NCBI GenBank assembly: GCA_021397845.1
Contig: CM038046.1
Location: 62,638,021 to 62,702,020, forward strand
Reading direction: 5' to 3'
Source of the DNA: Areca catechu
Taxonomy: Eukaryota; Streptophyta; Magnoliopsida; Arecales; Arecaceae
DNA length: 64,000 bases
A program made the translations under genes and the position numbers. Shown piece by piece: positions 33,911 through 46,358 of the stretch (its first letter is position 1; each line of letters opens with the position of its first letter). Below the pieces are notes generated by a model that did not search any database, had not been told where the DNA came from, and was given only the letters and a program-made list of their open reading frames with translations.

Positions 33911-35813
33911 TGATGCGAGACAAAAAATGCAAACTAAATTACTTCAATTTTAGATCTATTTATTAGAGATTAAACTGCAATTAATTTCTCACCAATTTAT
34001 CAGAAATAAGACTCAAAGAAATTAATTGAAAGAAAACTAGTCAACTAGTTTCAAGCCAGTAATGTAGATCTAACAAATCTAAGTAGGAAAGGACCTTGGT
34101 GATTAAGAAACCATTGTAAACTAGGATTTAAAACTTTTAAGGAATCAAATCTTAAGAGAAAGGAAGTGTTTAGATTTACCAACGAAGATTTGTCGCTCTT
34201 TGATGTGGATCAGGATCAACACTCTAGGATTTTCATGGCAAGACTTCAGGATTATCGTTCTCGAGCTCGGATCTGCAATGAAACTGGTTCCAAAGCAAAA
34301 ACACCCTCACTTCTGATCTTGATCACCTGAAACACTCATAAGAAAATAAGTTAGAAAGCAAAAAAAAAGGAAGGAAAGTTTGGAAGGAAGGAAGAAGAGA
34401 AAGAAAGTGGTGGTTTTAGGGTTTGTTGGATGGATGGAAGATGGATAGCTGGATAACTAGGGCCTCACACCCCGTGATGCTCGGAGAACAAAGGAATTTA
34501 AGGCCTCACACCCCACGATGTAATCACAGCAAAGAAATTGAAGAAGGAAATTCTCTCTTTATTCATAAAAATAGATGTCATACAAGGGGGTTTAGGGGTG
34601 GTATTTATAGACCAATTACAAGATGAGTGTGGGATACAAATTATAGAGTTCTTATTGAAAGAGAAAGAAACTCCATGAACTGCATCTCTTGGGCATCAAA
34701 GACTTTGGAATCATTCTCTTGGCATCTTGGAGTCTTGGATCTGAACCTTTCTTGGACTGCACTTGGCTTGGGTGGCTACACTGGATAGCCTTCATCAGGT
34801 GGGGTGACAACAAGGTAGCCTTCATCCCTTTTGGGTGCCAAAATGTGGATGGATGATGTGTTGATGATGAGTGACCAGGATTGTTCCTTGGTTGGCCATG
34901 AATGGTGGTCTCTAGAGTCTGGATAATGAGGGCTCTTGCATGATAGAGGACTCTCCAATTTGGATAAGAAAACTCAAAAGTTCTTGTGGGATTCTTGAGT
35001 TCTTGATTTGTTGATTTCTTGGAACTTGATTGGCTTCGAGTCTTAAAGCAAGAAACTCCCTTGAATCCTCTCCTTGATGGGCATCCATTGTGATGAACTT
35101 GGCAGACTTCTCTTGGATTGGCGACAAGTGATGAGGAGGGATTGGCACTAATCATGGCATGGACTCCTTTCTTACTTCTCTTAAAAAAAAGTGTCGACAA
35201 CTTCATTCTTCCTATGGCCATCCAAGCTGATGCCATGTGGGATGGTGAGGTGGCATAACATGATGATGTGGTAGGTGACATGGCATGGGCATCCAAGAAA
35301 GTGATGTGGCATATAATGATGTGGTGCCTTGAGGTAGTTGGCATGTGGCGCCAAGGCATGACTTGACTTGAGTTGGCACGTGGTGTCACATAGGGTCTTG
35401 ATTTGGATCCCCTCTTGTATTATAGGAGTGAATTAAAATAACTAATCACATGACTCAAATAACTAAAGAACTCAATTGGAACTAATTTAAAACCAAACTT
35501 GATCAATTGGAACCCAATTTGATCAAAAGACATACTGATTCAATTCTACTTGGTAAATTGTGTTTATATATATATATACAGGTTTCATTTGGATTCAGAG
35601 TTTTTTTTTTTTTACTGAATCAATTTGGGGTCCAGGAGTTTTTTTTTCACAAACTCAATTTTGGGATTTAGGGCTAAAACCAATTGGGATAAAATAATAG
35701 ATTTTAAAATATACTATTTACAAGTGATTGGGGCTTGGGGCTTTGGGCTTTATTAACAGGTGATCCACAGGGATGTAGGATTAACCTGTCGATTCCTTCT
35801 GGCCCTGGTGTCA
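33911..35813 (-). mobile_element. LTR of gag-only derivative (outer end uncertain)
   Basis: Plus strand starts TGATGCGAGAC, as expected for the inner edge of a 5' LTR. Minus-strand TATA lies at 34601-34610. The outer end is not fixed; CCCTGGTGTCA near 35813 (minus TGACACCAGGG) is one candidate. No second LTR was found to the left, so the element is truncated. The 245-codon minus ORF at 34652-35389 lies in U3, has no recognisable domain and is not called a gene. Confidence 0.6.
34601..34610 (-). promoter_or_regulatory. TATA box of gag-only derivative LTR
   Basis: Minus CTATAAATAC, identical to the box in the other minus-strand chromovirus (17174-17183), at a comparable distance from the LTR inner edge. 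Confidence 0.6.
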
Positions 35814-35844
35814 GCTCTAGTGTTAGCCCTAGTTTTCATACTAT

Positions 35845-36640
35845 ATGAGCACGGTATCGGTTGGGCACCTGACCTCGAATGTAGGGGGCCACCTTCGAAA
35901 AGCATGAGCTCGACCCCGATCGGGAGCTGACCACAGACAGAGGGCTCGCCTTATGAGCATGACCATGGCTAGGAGTTGACCTCGATTTGGGGGCTCACCC
36001 TTGGAAAGCATGAGCTCAACCCTGGCTAAGAGCTGACCTCAGATGGAGGGCTCATCTCAATAACATGACCCTGGCTAGGAGCTGACCTCGGTCAGAGGGC
36101 TCACCTTTGACATGCATGAGCTCGAGTTCGACCAAGAGCTGACCTTAGACAGAGGACTCGCCTTATGAGCATGACCCTGGCTGGGGGCTGACCTCAGTCA
36201 AAGAGCTCATCTTTGGCATGCATGAGCTCGACCCCGATCGAGAGCTGACCTCAAACGAAGGGCTCGCCTTATGAGCACGACTTTGATTGGGAGCTGACCT
36301 TAATCAGAGGGCTCACCTTTGGCATGCATGAGCTCGACCCCGATCGGGAGCTGACCTCAGATGGAGGGCTTTCCTTTTGATAATTATCCTGGCTGGGAGC
36401 TGATCTCGGTCGGAGGGCTCACTTTTGGCATGCATGAGCTTGACCCTGGTTGGGAGCTGACCTCAGATGGAGGGCTTACTTTATGAGCATGACCCCCGGC
36501 TAGGAGCTGACCTCGATCAAAGGGCTCACCTTTGGCATGTATGAGCTTGACCCTAGTCAGGAGCTGATCTCAGATGGAGGGCTCGCCTTATGAGCATGAC
36601 CTGGGCTAGGAGCTAGCCTCAGATGGAGGGCTCGCCTTTG
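35845..36640. repeat. Dimeric minisatellite, ~106-bp higher-order unit
   Basis: About 15 subunits alternate between type A (about 55 bp, ATGAGCTCGACCCCGATCGG ... CTCGCCTTATGAGC) and type B (about 51 bp, ATGACCCTGGCTGGGAGCTG ... CTCACCTTTGGCATGC). Both share GGGAGCTGACCTC and GAGGGCTC. The last unit ends before GGATCTCCACTTGG. The composition is more GC-rich than the surroundings. Confidence 0.85.
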
Positions 36641-37216
36641 GATCTCCACTTGGGTTCCATATCTAGGTGGAACTTTCTGCACGGTCACCAGCTGTCGCCA
36701 TCATGGGCTCCATGTTAGTGGTTATGCCACATCAGATGCCCCTGACTCTCAAACCCAGAGAACGAAGCGATCTTGGGGTGATGAGAGTAATGATCGCACT
36801 GATGTAGAGGGATGCACCTCTTGCACCATTAATGCCTCGAGCGCTAGTACCCTGGAGATCGTTTGTCCACCCTAATGAAGCGGCACCATGTTAGCTTTCC
36901 ATTAAGGACACCATAATTACCATGCTGGGCCCAACACATGTGCCTCCAAATCGAAGCATCACCCTCCATGGACTTTGATGCGTGGTGAGCTTCAATTGGC
37001 CAGGGAGATGAAGAGGCACATATCTTTAACTCATACACAATGATGGGACTCTGCAGGTGTTTGAAAGGGACTTGCCCTTTAAGGGTGTTTGAAGAGCAGA
37101 AGGCCGTAGAGTCCACCATCTTCCTCAGTCTTCTTCCTTGCCTCTGGGTTTGAAGTCTTTTAGCAGGTCAAACCTCTTCCTCCTTCTTCTCCCTTCCTTT
37201 CCTTCTTCTATTCTTC
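36641..37216 (+). other. Noncoding leader before the Transposase_28-like ORF
   Basis: No ORF on the plus strand. The last 100 bp form a pyrimidine-rich CTTCTTCC tract ending at the ATG at 37217, typical of a plant 5' untranslated region. A minus ORF at 36844-37119 has no family resemblance. Confidence 0.45.
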
Positions 37217-39444
37217 ATGAGTTTCTTCGGTGGAGGGCATCGTTGCTCGAGTTTTTGTGGTGAGGCAGGTCCATCTCAACTAAGGCCTCCTTCCTTCGAT
37301 AGCGAGGAGGAGGATGTTCTTTTTGCAGTCTGTAGGGGTCCCCGCTAGCTGAGGATTGTCATTGGATGCCTTGCAGCTTCTCTACCTCCTCCTTTTATTC
37401 CTGTCAGGGAGTCGAGACTGCCTCCCCCTCCTTTTCCCATCAAGGAGTTGGGCGGTCCCACCAACATTGCTTCGATGATGACCGATGAGGACCTCCTCCA
37501 TGTCTGGAGAGCGTTTGGGGTCCCTGACTCCATTTGGCTTTCTATTCCAAGATTGGAGGAATGGGTCACTTCTAGTGGCCCGTACCGATTTGCCCTGTAT
37601 GAAGACTTCTTCTTCAGGGGTCTTCATCTTCCTTTCCTTTTTTTCTTTTTTTTTGAGCAATTATTGCTTGGTCCCAGCCTAGCTTGCTTTCAATGCTATT
37701 AGAACTATCTTCTGCTTCATTATTCTTTGTCACTTCCATGGAATTATTTTGCCCATTTCTCGCTCGTCAGGGCCTTGTTCACCCTGAAGCACCTTCTATC
37801 TAACAAGGTGTGGTGGTTTGTGGCCCCCTGCCCAAGGACCCTCAATCTTGACCTGCCTTCGTCCATCAAGGGGTGGAAGGTTAGGTTCCTGTTTGCCTCA
37901 GTTGAGGGGGTGGATTGGGTATGAAGTGACCTTGATCGCTCCCCCAATCGATAATCTGCAATCGAGCTAGCCGATAAAGAGATATTCGAATGGCTCGTTA
38001 TTTCTAGGGTTTTGGCCCTTCAGGATCTGCTGATCAAGCAGAACCTTATCAATGTCGGGGTCAGCCAGGCCCCACCTAAAGGTAAGTCTTGATACCAGGA
38101 TTTTTTTCTTTTGAGTTTGATTGCTTAGCTTCGACATTTGATTGACCATTCTTTTTTATGTTTCACGAGGATGAAATTCTCAATGGACGAACTCCTGGGG
38201 ATGTCCAGAAAAAGAGCTGCCTCTGTAAGGCCTAAAGGGGACCCTATGAAGAGGGCCCGGGAGGAGTCAAGATGGAGGCCCACTAGTGAGCCTGCTAGGA
38301 GGGGGCCTTTTGCTGCACCAGCCACACTCAGGCCGGCATCCCATCCTCTGACCTGCGAGCCTCGAATGGAGGCCCAACCGGTAGAGGGGACCATGCCAGC
38401 ACCTCTGGTGACCCATATACGTACCAAAGCTCCACCGTAGTTGGAGGTTGGAGGAGGTAGTGAGAGACACCACCATAAAGAGCCTAACACCTCCATCTGG
38501 GGGAAAGACCCACCGACGATGCTGCTCCCTTGACTGCTAATTCCCCCAAACCCTCGAAACCATCTGGGACATTGAGGTTGGGGTCGAAGAAGATCTCTCT
38601 CATCATGCCCTGGGATGCCAGCTGATGAGGGATGGAAAGTTGGCCGAGGAGGTCTTGAATGTCCATGCCCAGCCATCGGACCGCTAGGAGAGGATCGGCC
38701 GGCCACTGGTGGATGTCTTCGCTGGGGTGTTCCCTCAACTCTTCTCAGTAGGTTGATTTCTTGGTTACTACATTCTCTCTTCCTTGTCTGTAAAGGTGCT
38801 GACTAATGCTCTTTATACAGGTGGCCCTTGATGTACAACACCTCAGGGACTCCTGCCTAGGGTTGCTAAAATGGAAGTCCCACCTCTGTAAGAAGAGGGA
38901 CAAGGCCCAGGCCCAAGCATCCGGGTTCAAGAGTTGGAGGGCCAATTGAAGGCCCTCCAAGACCAGCTGGCCAGCACCGAGGCGAGGGCGACCGGCTTGG
39001 AGAAGAAATCCATCGAGCTTGAGCAAGTCCTGAAGGAAGAGAAGGGGGAGAGCCTCCACAGGGCTGAGAAGGTTACTGCTTTCGCTGTGGAGGTGGCCCG
39101 CCTAGAGGTTAGGGCACATAGCCTCTTGGTGCAGCTAGATGAAGAGGTGGCCAAGACTGTGGCAGCCTTGGAGAAGGCCACGGTGGCCATTATGCTGTTG
39201 GAGATTGCCAAGAAGGAAGCCACCGAGGTCGTCCCTAAGTTCAAGGCATCCGAGGCCTTTAAGGATGAGGTTGTCGAGGTAGTGTTGGACTCCTACCATC
39301 ACTGGTTCAACAATTTTCATGCAAAGGCCATCCATCTTCTCGGGTCGAAGGGGTTGGAGAACATCCTTCCCAAGCTGCCATTCCTGGTGTGACCAAGGAT
39401 GCCTGCCATGGAGATTGAGCCAGAGTTGGAGCCAGAGGTGGTCA
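37217..39444 (+). pseudogene. Transposase_28-like ('putative gypsy type transposon') ORF, broken by copia B
   Basis: Start ATG 37217 (MSFFGGGHRC). After one TAG (near 37350) the same frame continues with ASMMTDEDLLHVWRAFGVP, LYEDFFFRGLHLP, then an intron-like or deleted stretch (37630-37740), and LFTLKHLLSNKVWWFVAP with PSSIKGWKVRFLFASVEG. These phrases are typical of the plant gypsy-type transposon proteins in large Ty3/gypsy derivatives. A Pro/Arg-rich part follows (MDELLGMSRKR, 38138-38440), then a coiled coil (38934-39392) ending HWFNNFHAKAIHLLG. The 3' end continues at 60335 beyond copia B. Role of such proteins is unknown. Confidence 0.65.
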
Positions 39445-41311
39445 TCTAGGTTGTAGATGATTGTGCGACTCATGTATGTGAATTATTGAATTGAATAAAA
39501 AGTTTATTCTGGTTGTTCATCATATGTCATCTTCCTAATTAAACTATTATGTGATGGTGTCCTTTGAGCTACCTTGTATGTGATGTAGAGAGGATGCATC
39601 ATGTAGTTCAAAAACTTGTTCGTGACCAAAGGATACACTATCTTAGGATGATGGTGTATCCAGAGTAGGTCGTTGATATCATGTCTGTTGGTTGCCCTCT
39701 TAATCAAGTAGCATGTGGATGCTGGTATGACATCAGGTGTCATGTTCGATACTTGACTAAGCATTACTCTCATGCAAGATTCTCTTTCTACCAAAGAATA
39801 GTTTTGCATTAGAATGTGGACATGAATTATTCCTCTGACTTGAGATTACTATGGCAGCTTGCAAGCAACTCACTATCCTTAGGTGCCGAACTACCCAGAT
39901 TTCTAATCCGGTGATAAAAGGTTGCTGGGTGCTATGAAGTACTTATGTAGTAGTAGTAGGATCAAGATAGGATTGAGCTTTCTAAATGGTTTGGATTGAA
40001 TGCTTAATATGCCTCAATTAAGAAAGACCTTGGCCAGGGCATTCCTTGTAAGGAGTTTCAGGGATTCTTTATTTGAGACATATTAAGATGGACTGATTAG
40101 GGTTGGGTGGTTTAATCCTAAGCCATCGAGAGCATTAGGAGAATAAAGGAATAAGTTCAGTGGTATTCCATATTCAACAGGTTCTTGTTACTCTGCAACC
40201 TTCGACCTATCTGAATGTCGAGTGTCATTGCTAGATGGCGACTTTGGTTGGTACTGAAAATGTTCCTGTACTACCAGTTTAGTGTTTGAACCTACAAGGT
40301 CACACACCGTGGGGTTTCTTCTTGATTTGTTGGCTTGGAAATGATTGGAAATCATTCCAAACTCGTTTGATAAGAAGTTGTCAAAATTGCCATTCAAGTC
40401 GACCTGTCTGACGACATTTGCTAAAAGACCTGAGAATACTTCACTAATGGCTGTAAGGGTTATGGCACTTAATGCTTGGTATTGTAGGGTCTTAATCAGC
40501 ATCAGTTGCTAAAGTCCAAGGATTTGTAACACCCTTGAATCCCAAGAGACTCCAAAACTCACCATTAATCTCTCATTACCTCCCCTTTATGGTTTTATAT
40601 AAGACCTTTTTTGGGTGGGCTGAAAATAGGTTATTCCCTCTTCACCTAGGTTGAGACTCTGCCATTTTCTCTCATGGTTAGAAGTCTTGACCTTTGAGAG
40701 ATTGTGAGATTTGATCTCAGTTTTGTTAGAAGGGTTCTAACAAAATAAAGTGAGGTTTTGGGTTTTGGGATTGCTATGTGCATACCTTCTATTGAAGGTT
40801 TGGGATAGAGTGTTCTGGGATGGGTTCTTGGGTCCTTTGTTACATCTGTTCAGCAACTAATTCTTCAAGGTGTTAAAGAAGGAGTCTGCCATAGCCACAT
40901 CATTTCCGGAGAGGCTAGCACCTCGAAAGAAGGAGGAGATCCCCTTACCCCGGTGTGAACCACCTGTAGAGGCAGGACGTTTGTGATGCTCGTAGGTTTT
41001 GTTCTTCTTTGGAGTACTTTCCTTCCTGGTGATCATCACCTTGCAGACAAGGTTCGTATTCCTATCTTATGGGTATGTTAAAATGTTCTAAAGTACCCAT
41101 TTTGTATGATTCAAATAATAGTTTTATGAATTACATACTTTGCATCCTTGATTTCATATAAGTATTATTCTATATGTATAAAGTTCTATGCAGGGCCAGT
41201 GTTAATTAGATTAACATGTTTAGATAAAAATGTTTTATCTTCTTCCACTACGTCATGTTATTTAGAAAAGTTTTAAATTGCATGTATCGGCCCTACCATG
41301 GCATGCCAACA
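39445..41311 (+). mobile_element. Copia B 5' LTR (5' end truncated)
   Basis: Matches 58421-60334. It begins inside the LTR at ATCTAGGTTGTAG, so about the first 30 bases present in the other LTR are missing here. It ends GCATGCCAACA at 41311. TATA TATATAAG at 40596-40603. Confidence 0.9.
40596..40603 (+). promoter_or_regulatory. TATA box, copia B 5' LTR
   Basis: TATATAAG, conserved at 59618-59625 in the 3' LTR. Confidence 0.6.
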
Positions 41312-41324
41312 TGGTATCAGAGCC
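41312..41324 (+). other. Primer-binding site of copia B
   Basis: TGGTATCAGAGCC immediately after LTR end CCAACA; initiator Met tRNA type. Confidence 0.92.
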
Positions 41325-43048
41325 ACAGGTTGAATGCTTGTAGTTTAATACTTTTGCATGAAATCGGTTTGATATCCTTCACAAAGTATTTGGATTAAGG
41401 TGTATTCACCATGGCCATCCAGTCATTGGAGAGAAGCATGGTTTAAAGGCCATCTCTTCCCATTCAGTGGGCTTCTCTTATGGCGTGTAGGAGTGTCGCT
41501 GCATCTTGACCTTATGAAGAAGAAAGAGAGGGATTTGATAGGTTAAAATAGTTTTAATCTATGTTTGTAAATCATAACTATGTTTAGATGAGATCTAAAA
41601 GGTGGATGATCTGAAATTTTCAAAAGTTCAAGTGAAAAGGGATGAATTTTAAAGTTACTGGTTTTTTCCCAGGCGGACGAGCTGACTCGCACCTGCATGA
41701 GTCGACTCGACCAGAAAATCATAAAATAGCAAACTAAAAGTTCATAGTTTTTGTGAAATTGTTTCACTTATTTTTGGAAATTATTTCAAATTTGGGTTAA
41801 TTGAAAATGTTTCAATTGGCATGTCACACTTAATTAAGAATTAAATTGCATTTTTGAAACTCTTTAAGATTTAGGATGTAATTCTAATCTTAAGTCATGA
41901 TTGATAAACCATGGGTTAATTGGGTTAGCTAGAATTGAGTCCTTAAATGGGTTAGACCTAGAGTTAGATGAATGGATTTATTAGAGAAAAGACTAATCAA
42001 AGGTTGAATTAGGTCTCTCCTCTATAGATCTCTCTAATAGTTAGTTAAATCAATGCATACATCAAAATGGACTTGATTGATGGCTTCGTGGTGAGCCCGG
42101 GTCTTTAGGTTAGTCTGATTGAGTCTGGTAAACCACTGGGTGTCTAAGGTAAGTTTGACATTAGTGATCAAGGTTCTTTGGGGCTAACTCTTACATGGCC
42201 AGCTCATGGTTGGTGTCTAAGGTAAAAGGCTTACCTGGCTTAACCCATCCCTTGATCTTACTTACCTGGCTAATATGGTGAATCAGATTTGATTAGATTA
42301 TCGATTGATTCGAGTTGACCCATGTCAACAAAGGTTAATTAGTTTGACTGGTTTAAGGTGCCCATGGACCTATTTGATCTTGAAACCCTTTGAAAGTTAA
42401 GTGGGAGCTTTCTTGATCAAGGTCCATGCCTTCTTTTTGTGTGTCACAAAATTTAAATCCTTTAAATTATTAGGTCCATGAAAAGGACTAAGTTATGTGA
42501 CAGCTTAAGTCCTAGCATTCCATTAAGTTGGATTGGTAATGAGTCCATAAGTTGCGTAATCATCGGCAGTTCCAAAGAATGGGTGGTCATCAAGCAAATG
42601 GAATTGCCATTCAACATCTGATGGCTCAGTGTGACTATCTTAACACGTGGTCAGGTGGGCCAGCCAAAGTTAGGCTTGATCATTGGTTAGATAGAAGTAT
42701 TGAATTTGATCATGTTAATGGCTGGTCCTAACCAGGACCTTCAATAGGAGGCCCAAAGGTCTATTGTGAGGAACCCTAGGGCAAAATGAATACAAGGAAT
42801 TGCTTGGAGAAGCAATTGGTATTATACCAAGCTTTAGATGCATGTGGGTTGGCTGGCCAAAGTCGGGCTCATGTGTAGTCTATAGGATCCTGGTACCCAT
42901 TAAAGGATAAATGTTATTCTTTGTATTGGAGTGTAGAGACTACCAGTCTAAATAAAATAGTGGGAGAAACCTTTAGACTAAAATCCATGTCTTTAGGATA
43001 TTTAAAATAATTCATATACTGATAGGTCTTGTTCTCCTTTTTCAGATA
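41325..43048 (+). other. Copia B 5' leader (noncoding)
   Basis: 1.7 kb, no supported ORF. Shares phrases with the copia A leader at 4741-6321 (inverted), supporting a common family. Confidence 0.75.
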
Positions 43049-43860
43049 ATGTCGACCACTTTGTCACTCTGGTCATTATTGGATAATGACAAACTTTTTG
43101 GACCCAACTTCGATAGCTGGTATCGAAGACTCAGGATAGTCCTAGAGCACCAGTGGATCCTTTATGTGACAACGAATCTAGCACCCGAGATCCCAGCCCC
43201 TAATGCTCCTGGCACTATCAGGGATGCTTACCAGAAGTGGATCTCTGACCGCACCATGATGCATTGCATTATGTTGGCTATGATGAATAATGAGTTCTGT
43301 CGCAAATTTGAGGAGGCCCAGCCAGAGAAGATCATTCAAAGGTTGAAGGAGTCTTTTGGCACTCCGGATGATATGAAGAGATACCAGATATCTTCCACCA
43401 ATTACAACACATGTATATTGGATGGAGCTCCAGTAATTGATCACATAATGTATATGATCGAGTTATTTGAGCATTTGGACAAACTCGGATGTCCTTTGCA
43501 CGAGCAACTCTGCAAGGATGCGATACTGAATTCTCTGCCCCTTTCTACTAGGTCTTTCTTGATAATTTTAGAATGAATAGGCCTGCAGTAAACTACCATG
43601 ACATGTTAGGGTTGCTGCAGACTTATGACAGAGACCACAACCTCAATAAGAGATTGGTGAATCTAGTGGGAGGTTCTGGACCAGGGCATTGTCCCTTTGG
43701 GAAAGAGAAGAAGAGAAAGAATATGAAAAATAAGAAGGTGCAAAGTGCTAGGCTTAGTTAGACTAGGAGGGTGAAGGCTGATAAGAGTCAGGCAGAATAC
43801 TTCTTTTGCAAGAAGCTGGTCACTAGAAGCAGAACTATTCTGCATACCTAGCCACTCTAG
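43049..43860 (+). pseudogene. Copia B gag
   Basis: Continuous 175-codon ORF from MSTTLSLWSLLDNDKLFGPN, with NFDSWYRRLRIVLEH, KFEEAQPEKIIQRLKESFG, VIDHIMYMIELFEHLD and LHEQLCKDAILNSLP, then a frame break at 43560. NRPAVNYHDMLGLLQTYDRD and the basic region follow at 43573-43761. The zinc knuckle is degenerate: only FFCKK near 43805 can be seen, and the CHC remainder is lost. Start chosen by match with copia A gag. Confidence 0.87.
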
Positions 43861-44170
43861 ACTCGAAAAGGCAAAGGAAGGGAAAGCAGCAAACTATTGC
43901 TAGTCAAGGTATTTATATGATAAATCCTTGTAGTTTTTCTGTTTATGATACTACTAGCTGGGTATTGAATACCAGAAGTCCTTACCAAATTTGCAACTCT
44001 TTGTAGAGACTTCAAGTTAGTAGGAGATTCGAAAGCGATAAAAGGTTTATGAATGTTGGGAATGGAAGTCAAGCTCCAGTTCTGTAATTGGGAACTATTT
44101 CTTTGAATTTCAAGTCTTGTACTATCATTCTTAATGATTGTCATTTTTGTCCATCCTTTTTAGTGAATAT
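43861..44170 (+). pseudogene. Copia B protease region (degenerate)
   Basis: Occupies the place of the aspartic protease. Reads TTSWVLNTRSPYQICNS where copia proteases have W-x-L-D-(S/T)-G; the catalytic Asp reads as Asn and the Gly is lost. The downstream GNGSQAPV and CHFCPSFLVNIISVG blocks fit the family. Stops near 44007 and 44085. Confidence 0.7.
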
Positions 44171-45382
44171 CATTTCTGTAGGCCTGATGGCCAAAAATGG
44201 TTATGAATTATCTATAAAGAATGATATTTGTAATATCATATTGAATGGTTCTAATATGATGTTTGGACAAGTGAAGAATGGCGTATATGAACTGTCACAA
44301 CCAGTTACTGAATTGTACATTACTAATAAATGCCCTAGGTTAGACAAAGTCATTGATACTTATCTCTAGCACTATAGGCTAGGTCATATAAACAAGAATA
44401 GTATAAACATGTTGGTGGGTGAAGGTAAGTGAATCTTTACCAACTTATGAATCTTGTTTGCTTAAGAAAATGACCAAGTCATCTTTTAGTGGAAAGGGTG
44501 AAAGAGCTAGTGATATTCTGAGTCTAGTACATATTGATGTATGTGGACCTATAAAAATCAGTGCAAGAGGCAGGTATGATTATTTCATTACAATTACAGA
44601 TGACATTTCAAGGTACAGTTATGTCTACTTGATGAGACATAAATCTGATTCGTGCAAAATGTTCAAAGATTATCATAATGAAGTTAAAAAACAAACTGGG
44701 AAGTTTATTAAAACCCTTCGATCAGATCGAGATGGTGAGTATCTTTCCAGCAAGTTTTTGACTTATCTCGAGGAGAATGGGATTCTCTCTCAATGGACTC
44801 CTCCAGGGACACTCAGTTAAATGGTGTGTCTAAAAGAAGGTGTCAAACTCTGTTAGCATGGTTCGGTCCATGATGGATCTAGCAAGTCTGCCTAAATCCT
44901 TTTGGGGATATGCATTTGAGTCAGCGTCTTACCTTCTAAATAGAGTTCCAAGTAAGTCCATTGATAAAACACCATATGAGATATGGACTCGACATAAGCC
45001 AACTCTCTCACACCTTCGGGTTTGGGGGTGTCCGGCTTATGTCAAATGTTTGGAGATGGATAAGTAAGGACCTAAGTCTTATAGATGTCTTTTTGTTGGT
45101 TTTCTAAAGAATCCAAAGGGTATTACTTCTATTTGCCTAAGGAACAAAAGTTGTTCATCAGTTTTAAGGCAATCTTTTTCAAAAGGGAGTACCTTGGTGA
45201 AGGCACTCAAGTTATTAAGGTTGAACTTGGGGAAGTTCAATAAATAGAAAAACCTTCTCACTCTAAGGCCATTATAGAACTGGGTTTGATTAGATCAGAT
45301 CCAGAGCCCATAGTGCAACTATTAAGGAGATTTGGTAGAGTACCCTGTCAACCAAATAGATACTATGGTTTCTTGGCCTGAG
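44171..45382 (+). pseudogene. Copia B GAG-pre-integrase and integrase
   Basis: GAG-pre-integrase (FGQVKNGVYELS), then HYRLGHINKN and YESCLLKKMTKS for the zinc region, VHIDVCGPIKIS with the first Asp, SDRDGEYLSSKF with the second Asp. The region of the third acidic residue (equivalent of NGVSERRN in copia A) is shifted by a stop near 44818. SFWGYAFESASYLLNRVPSK and LSHLRVWGCPAYVKC follow. Sequence continues to GRVPCQPNRYYGFLA and is then cut by copia C at 45388. Confidence 0.86.
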
Positions 45383-45387
45383 ATAGT
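45383..45387. repeat. Copia C target-site duplication, left
   Basis: ATAGT; partner ATGGT at 56799-56803 (one mismatch). Confidence 0.8.
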
Positions 45388-45704
45388 TGTTGCCCAGTAA
45401 GCAACCTAAGAGGGGGGGTGAATTGGGTCTCTAAAAATTTAACACTTAAGATTACTTGATACTAAGTAATGCAATCCAATTTAACAAAATTAGCAAGGTA
45501 CTATTAAAACAATTGCAATGCTCTAAAATGAAATGCAGCAGAAATAAAGAGCAATAAGTAAAGAGCAAGGAGAGAGAGAGATCAAGCAATCACAACGACC
45601 AAGAAATATAGTGGTTCGGTGCTATCCAATGCACCTACATCCACTCCCCAAGATCCCCTTAGAAATTCACTATAATCATACTGATTATAGTTGATTAGTT
45701 TTGC

Positions 45705-45943
45705 GGCTCACTAATCAAAAACCTAACTTGTTTTTACAAGGCCAATAAGTCAAAACCTCACTAGATTTTATAGGCTAACCAAGAACCTAATTGATTTTCA
45801 CAAGGCTAACCAACAACCTTCCTTGGTTTTCCGGGCTAACCAAGAACCTTAGTGGTTTACTGGGCTAACCACCAACCTAATTGGTTTTCCAAGACTTACC
45901 AATAACCTCACTTAGTTTTACAATAGGCTAACCAAGAACCCTT
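45705..45943. repeat. 30-35-bp minisatellite in copia C 3' LTR
   Basis: About eight degenerate units of the form GGCTAACCAAGAACCTAATTGGTTTTCCAA-like sequence (core GGCTAACCA(A/C)(G/C)AACCT). Equivalent array at about 55510-55748 in the other LTR. Confidence 0.75.
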
Positions 45944-46358
45944 ATAAGAAATATGGTTTAAAAGTAAAGAACCAATGTAAGCTTTCTAAAACAAAGCAAA
46001 TATCTCTTTGTAGCTCGATGTAGAGTTGCTTTGCACTTGTTGAAGCCTTTTGAATGCCCAAGAATAGATGATCTTCAATGCTCTTGAAGGATCTTGAATG
46101 CTTGAAGGCTTCCTTTAGCTTGAGAGTGGTTGAAACTTTAATGTATAGGTGCTAAAGCTCACTTCTCTTCTCTTTTCTCAAAGCTCTTTATTGGTCTTTA
46201 ATAATATTATTTTTTGATTTGATTTGGAGCATATAAATACCTTCCCAAGGCCTCAAAATAGGTTTCTAGCCATTAGACTTGAAAAACTAGCCGTTGGAGG
46301 GCATTTGGGGCGAGTTCTGCATTTGAAAAACTAGCCGTTATTGTTGTCAGAACTCCAT

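Noticed and set aside
34652..35389. 245-codon minus-strand ORF
   Set aside because: Lies in the U3 of an LTR. Composition is Ser/His-rich with no domain, and no start context or homologue is visible; chance ORF.
35845..36640. CRISPR-like array
   Set aside because: Subunits are contiguous and alternating with no unique spacers, and the context is plant nuclear DNA; it is a minisatellite.
38125..38706. 193-codon minus-strand ORF
   Set aside because: Antisense shadow of the Transposase_28-like ORF, whose plus-strand phrases have family resemblance.
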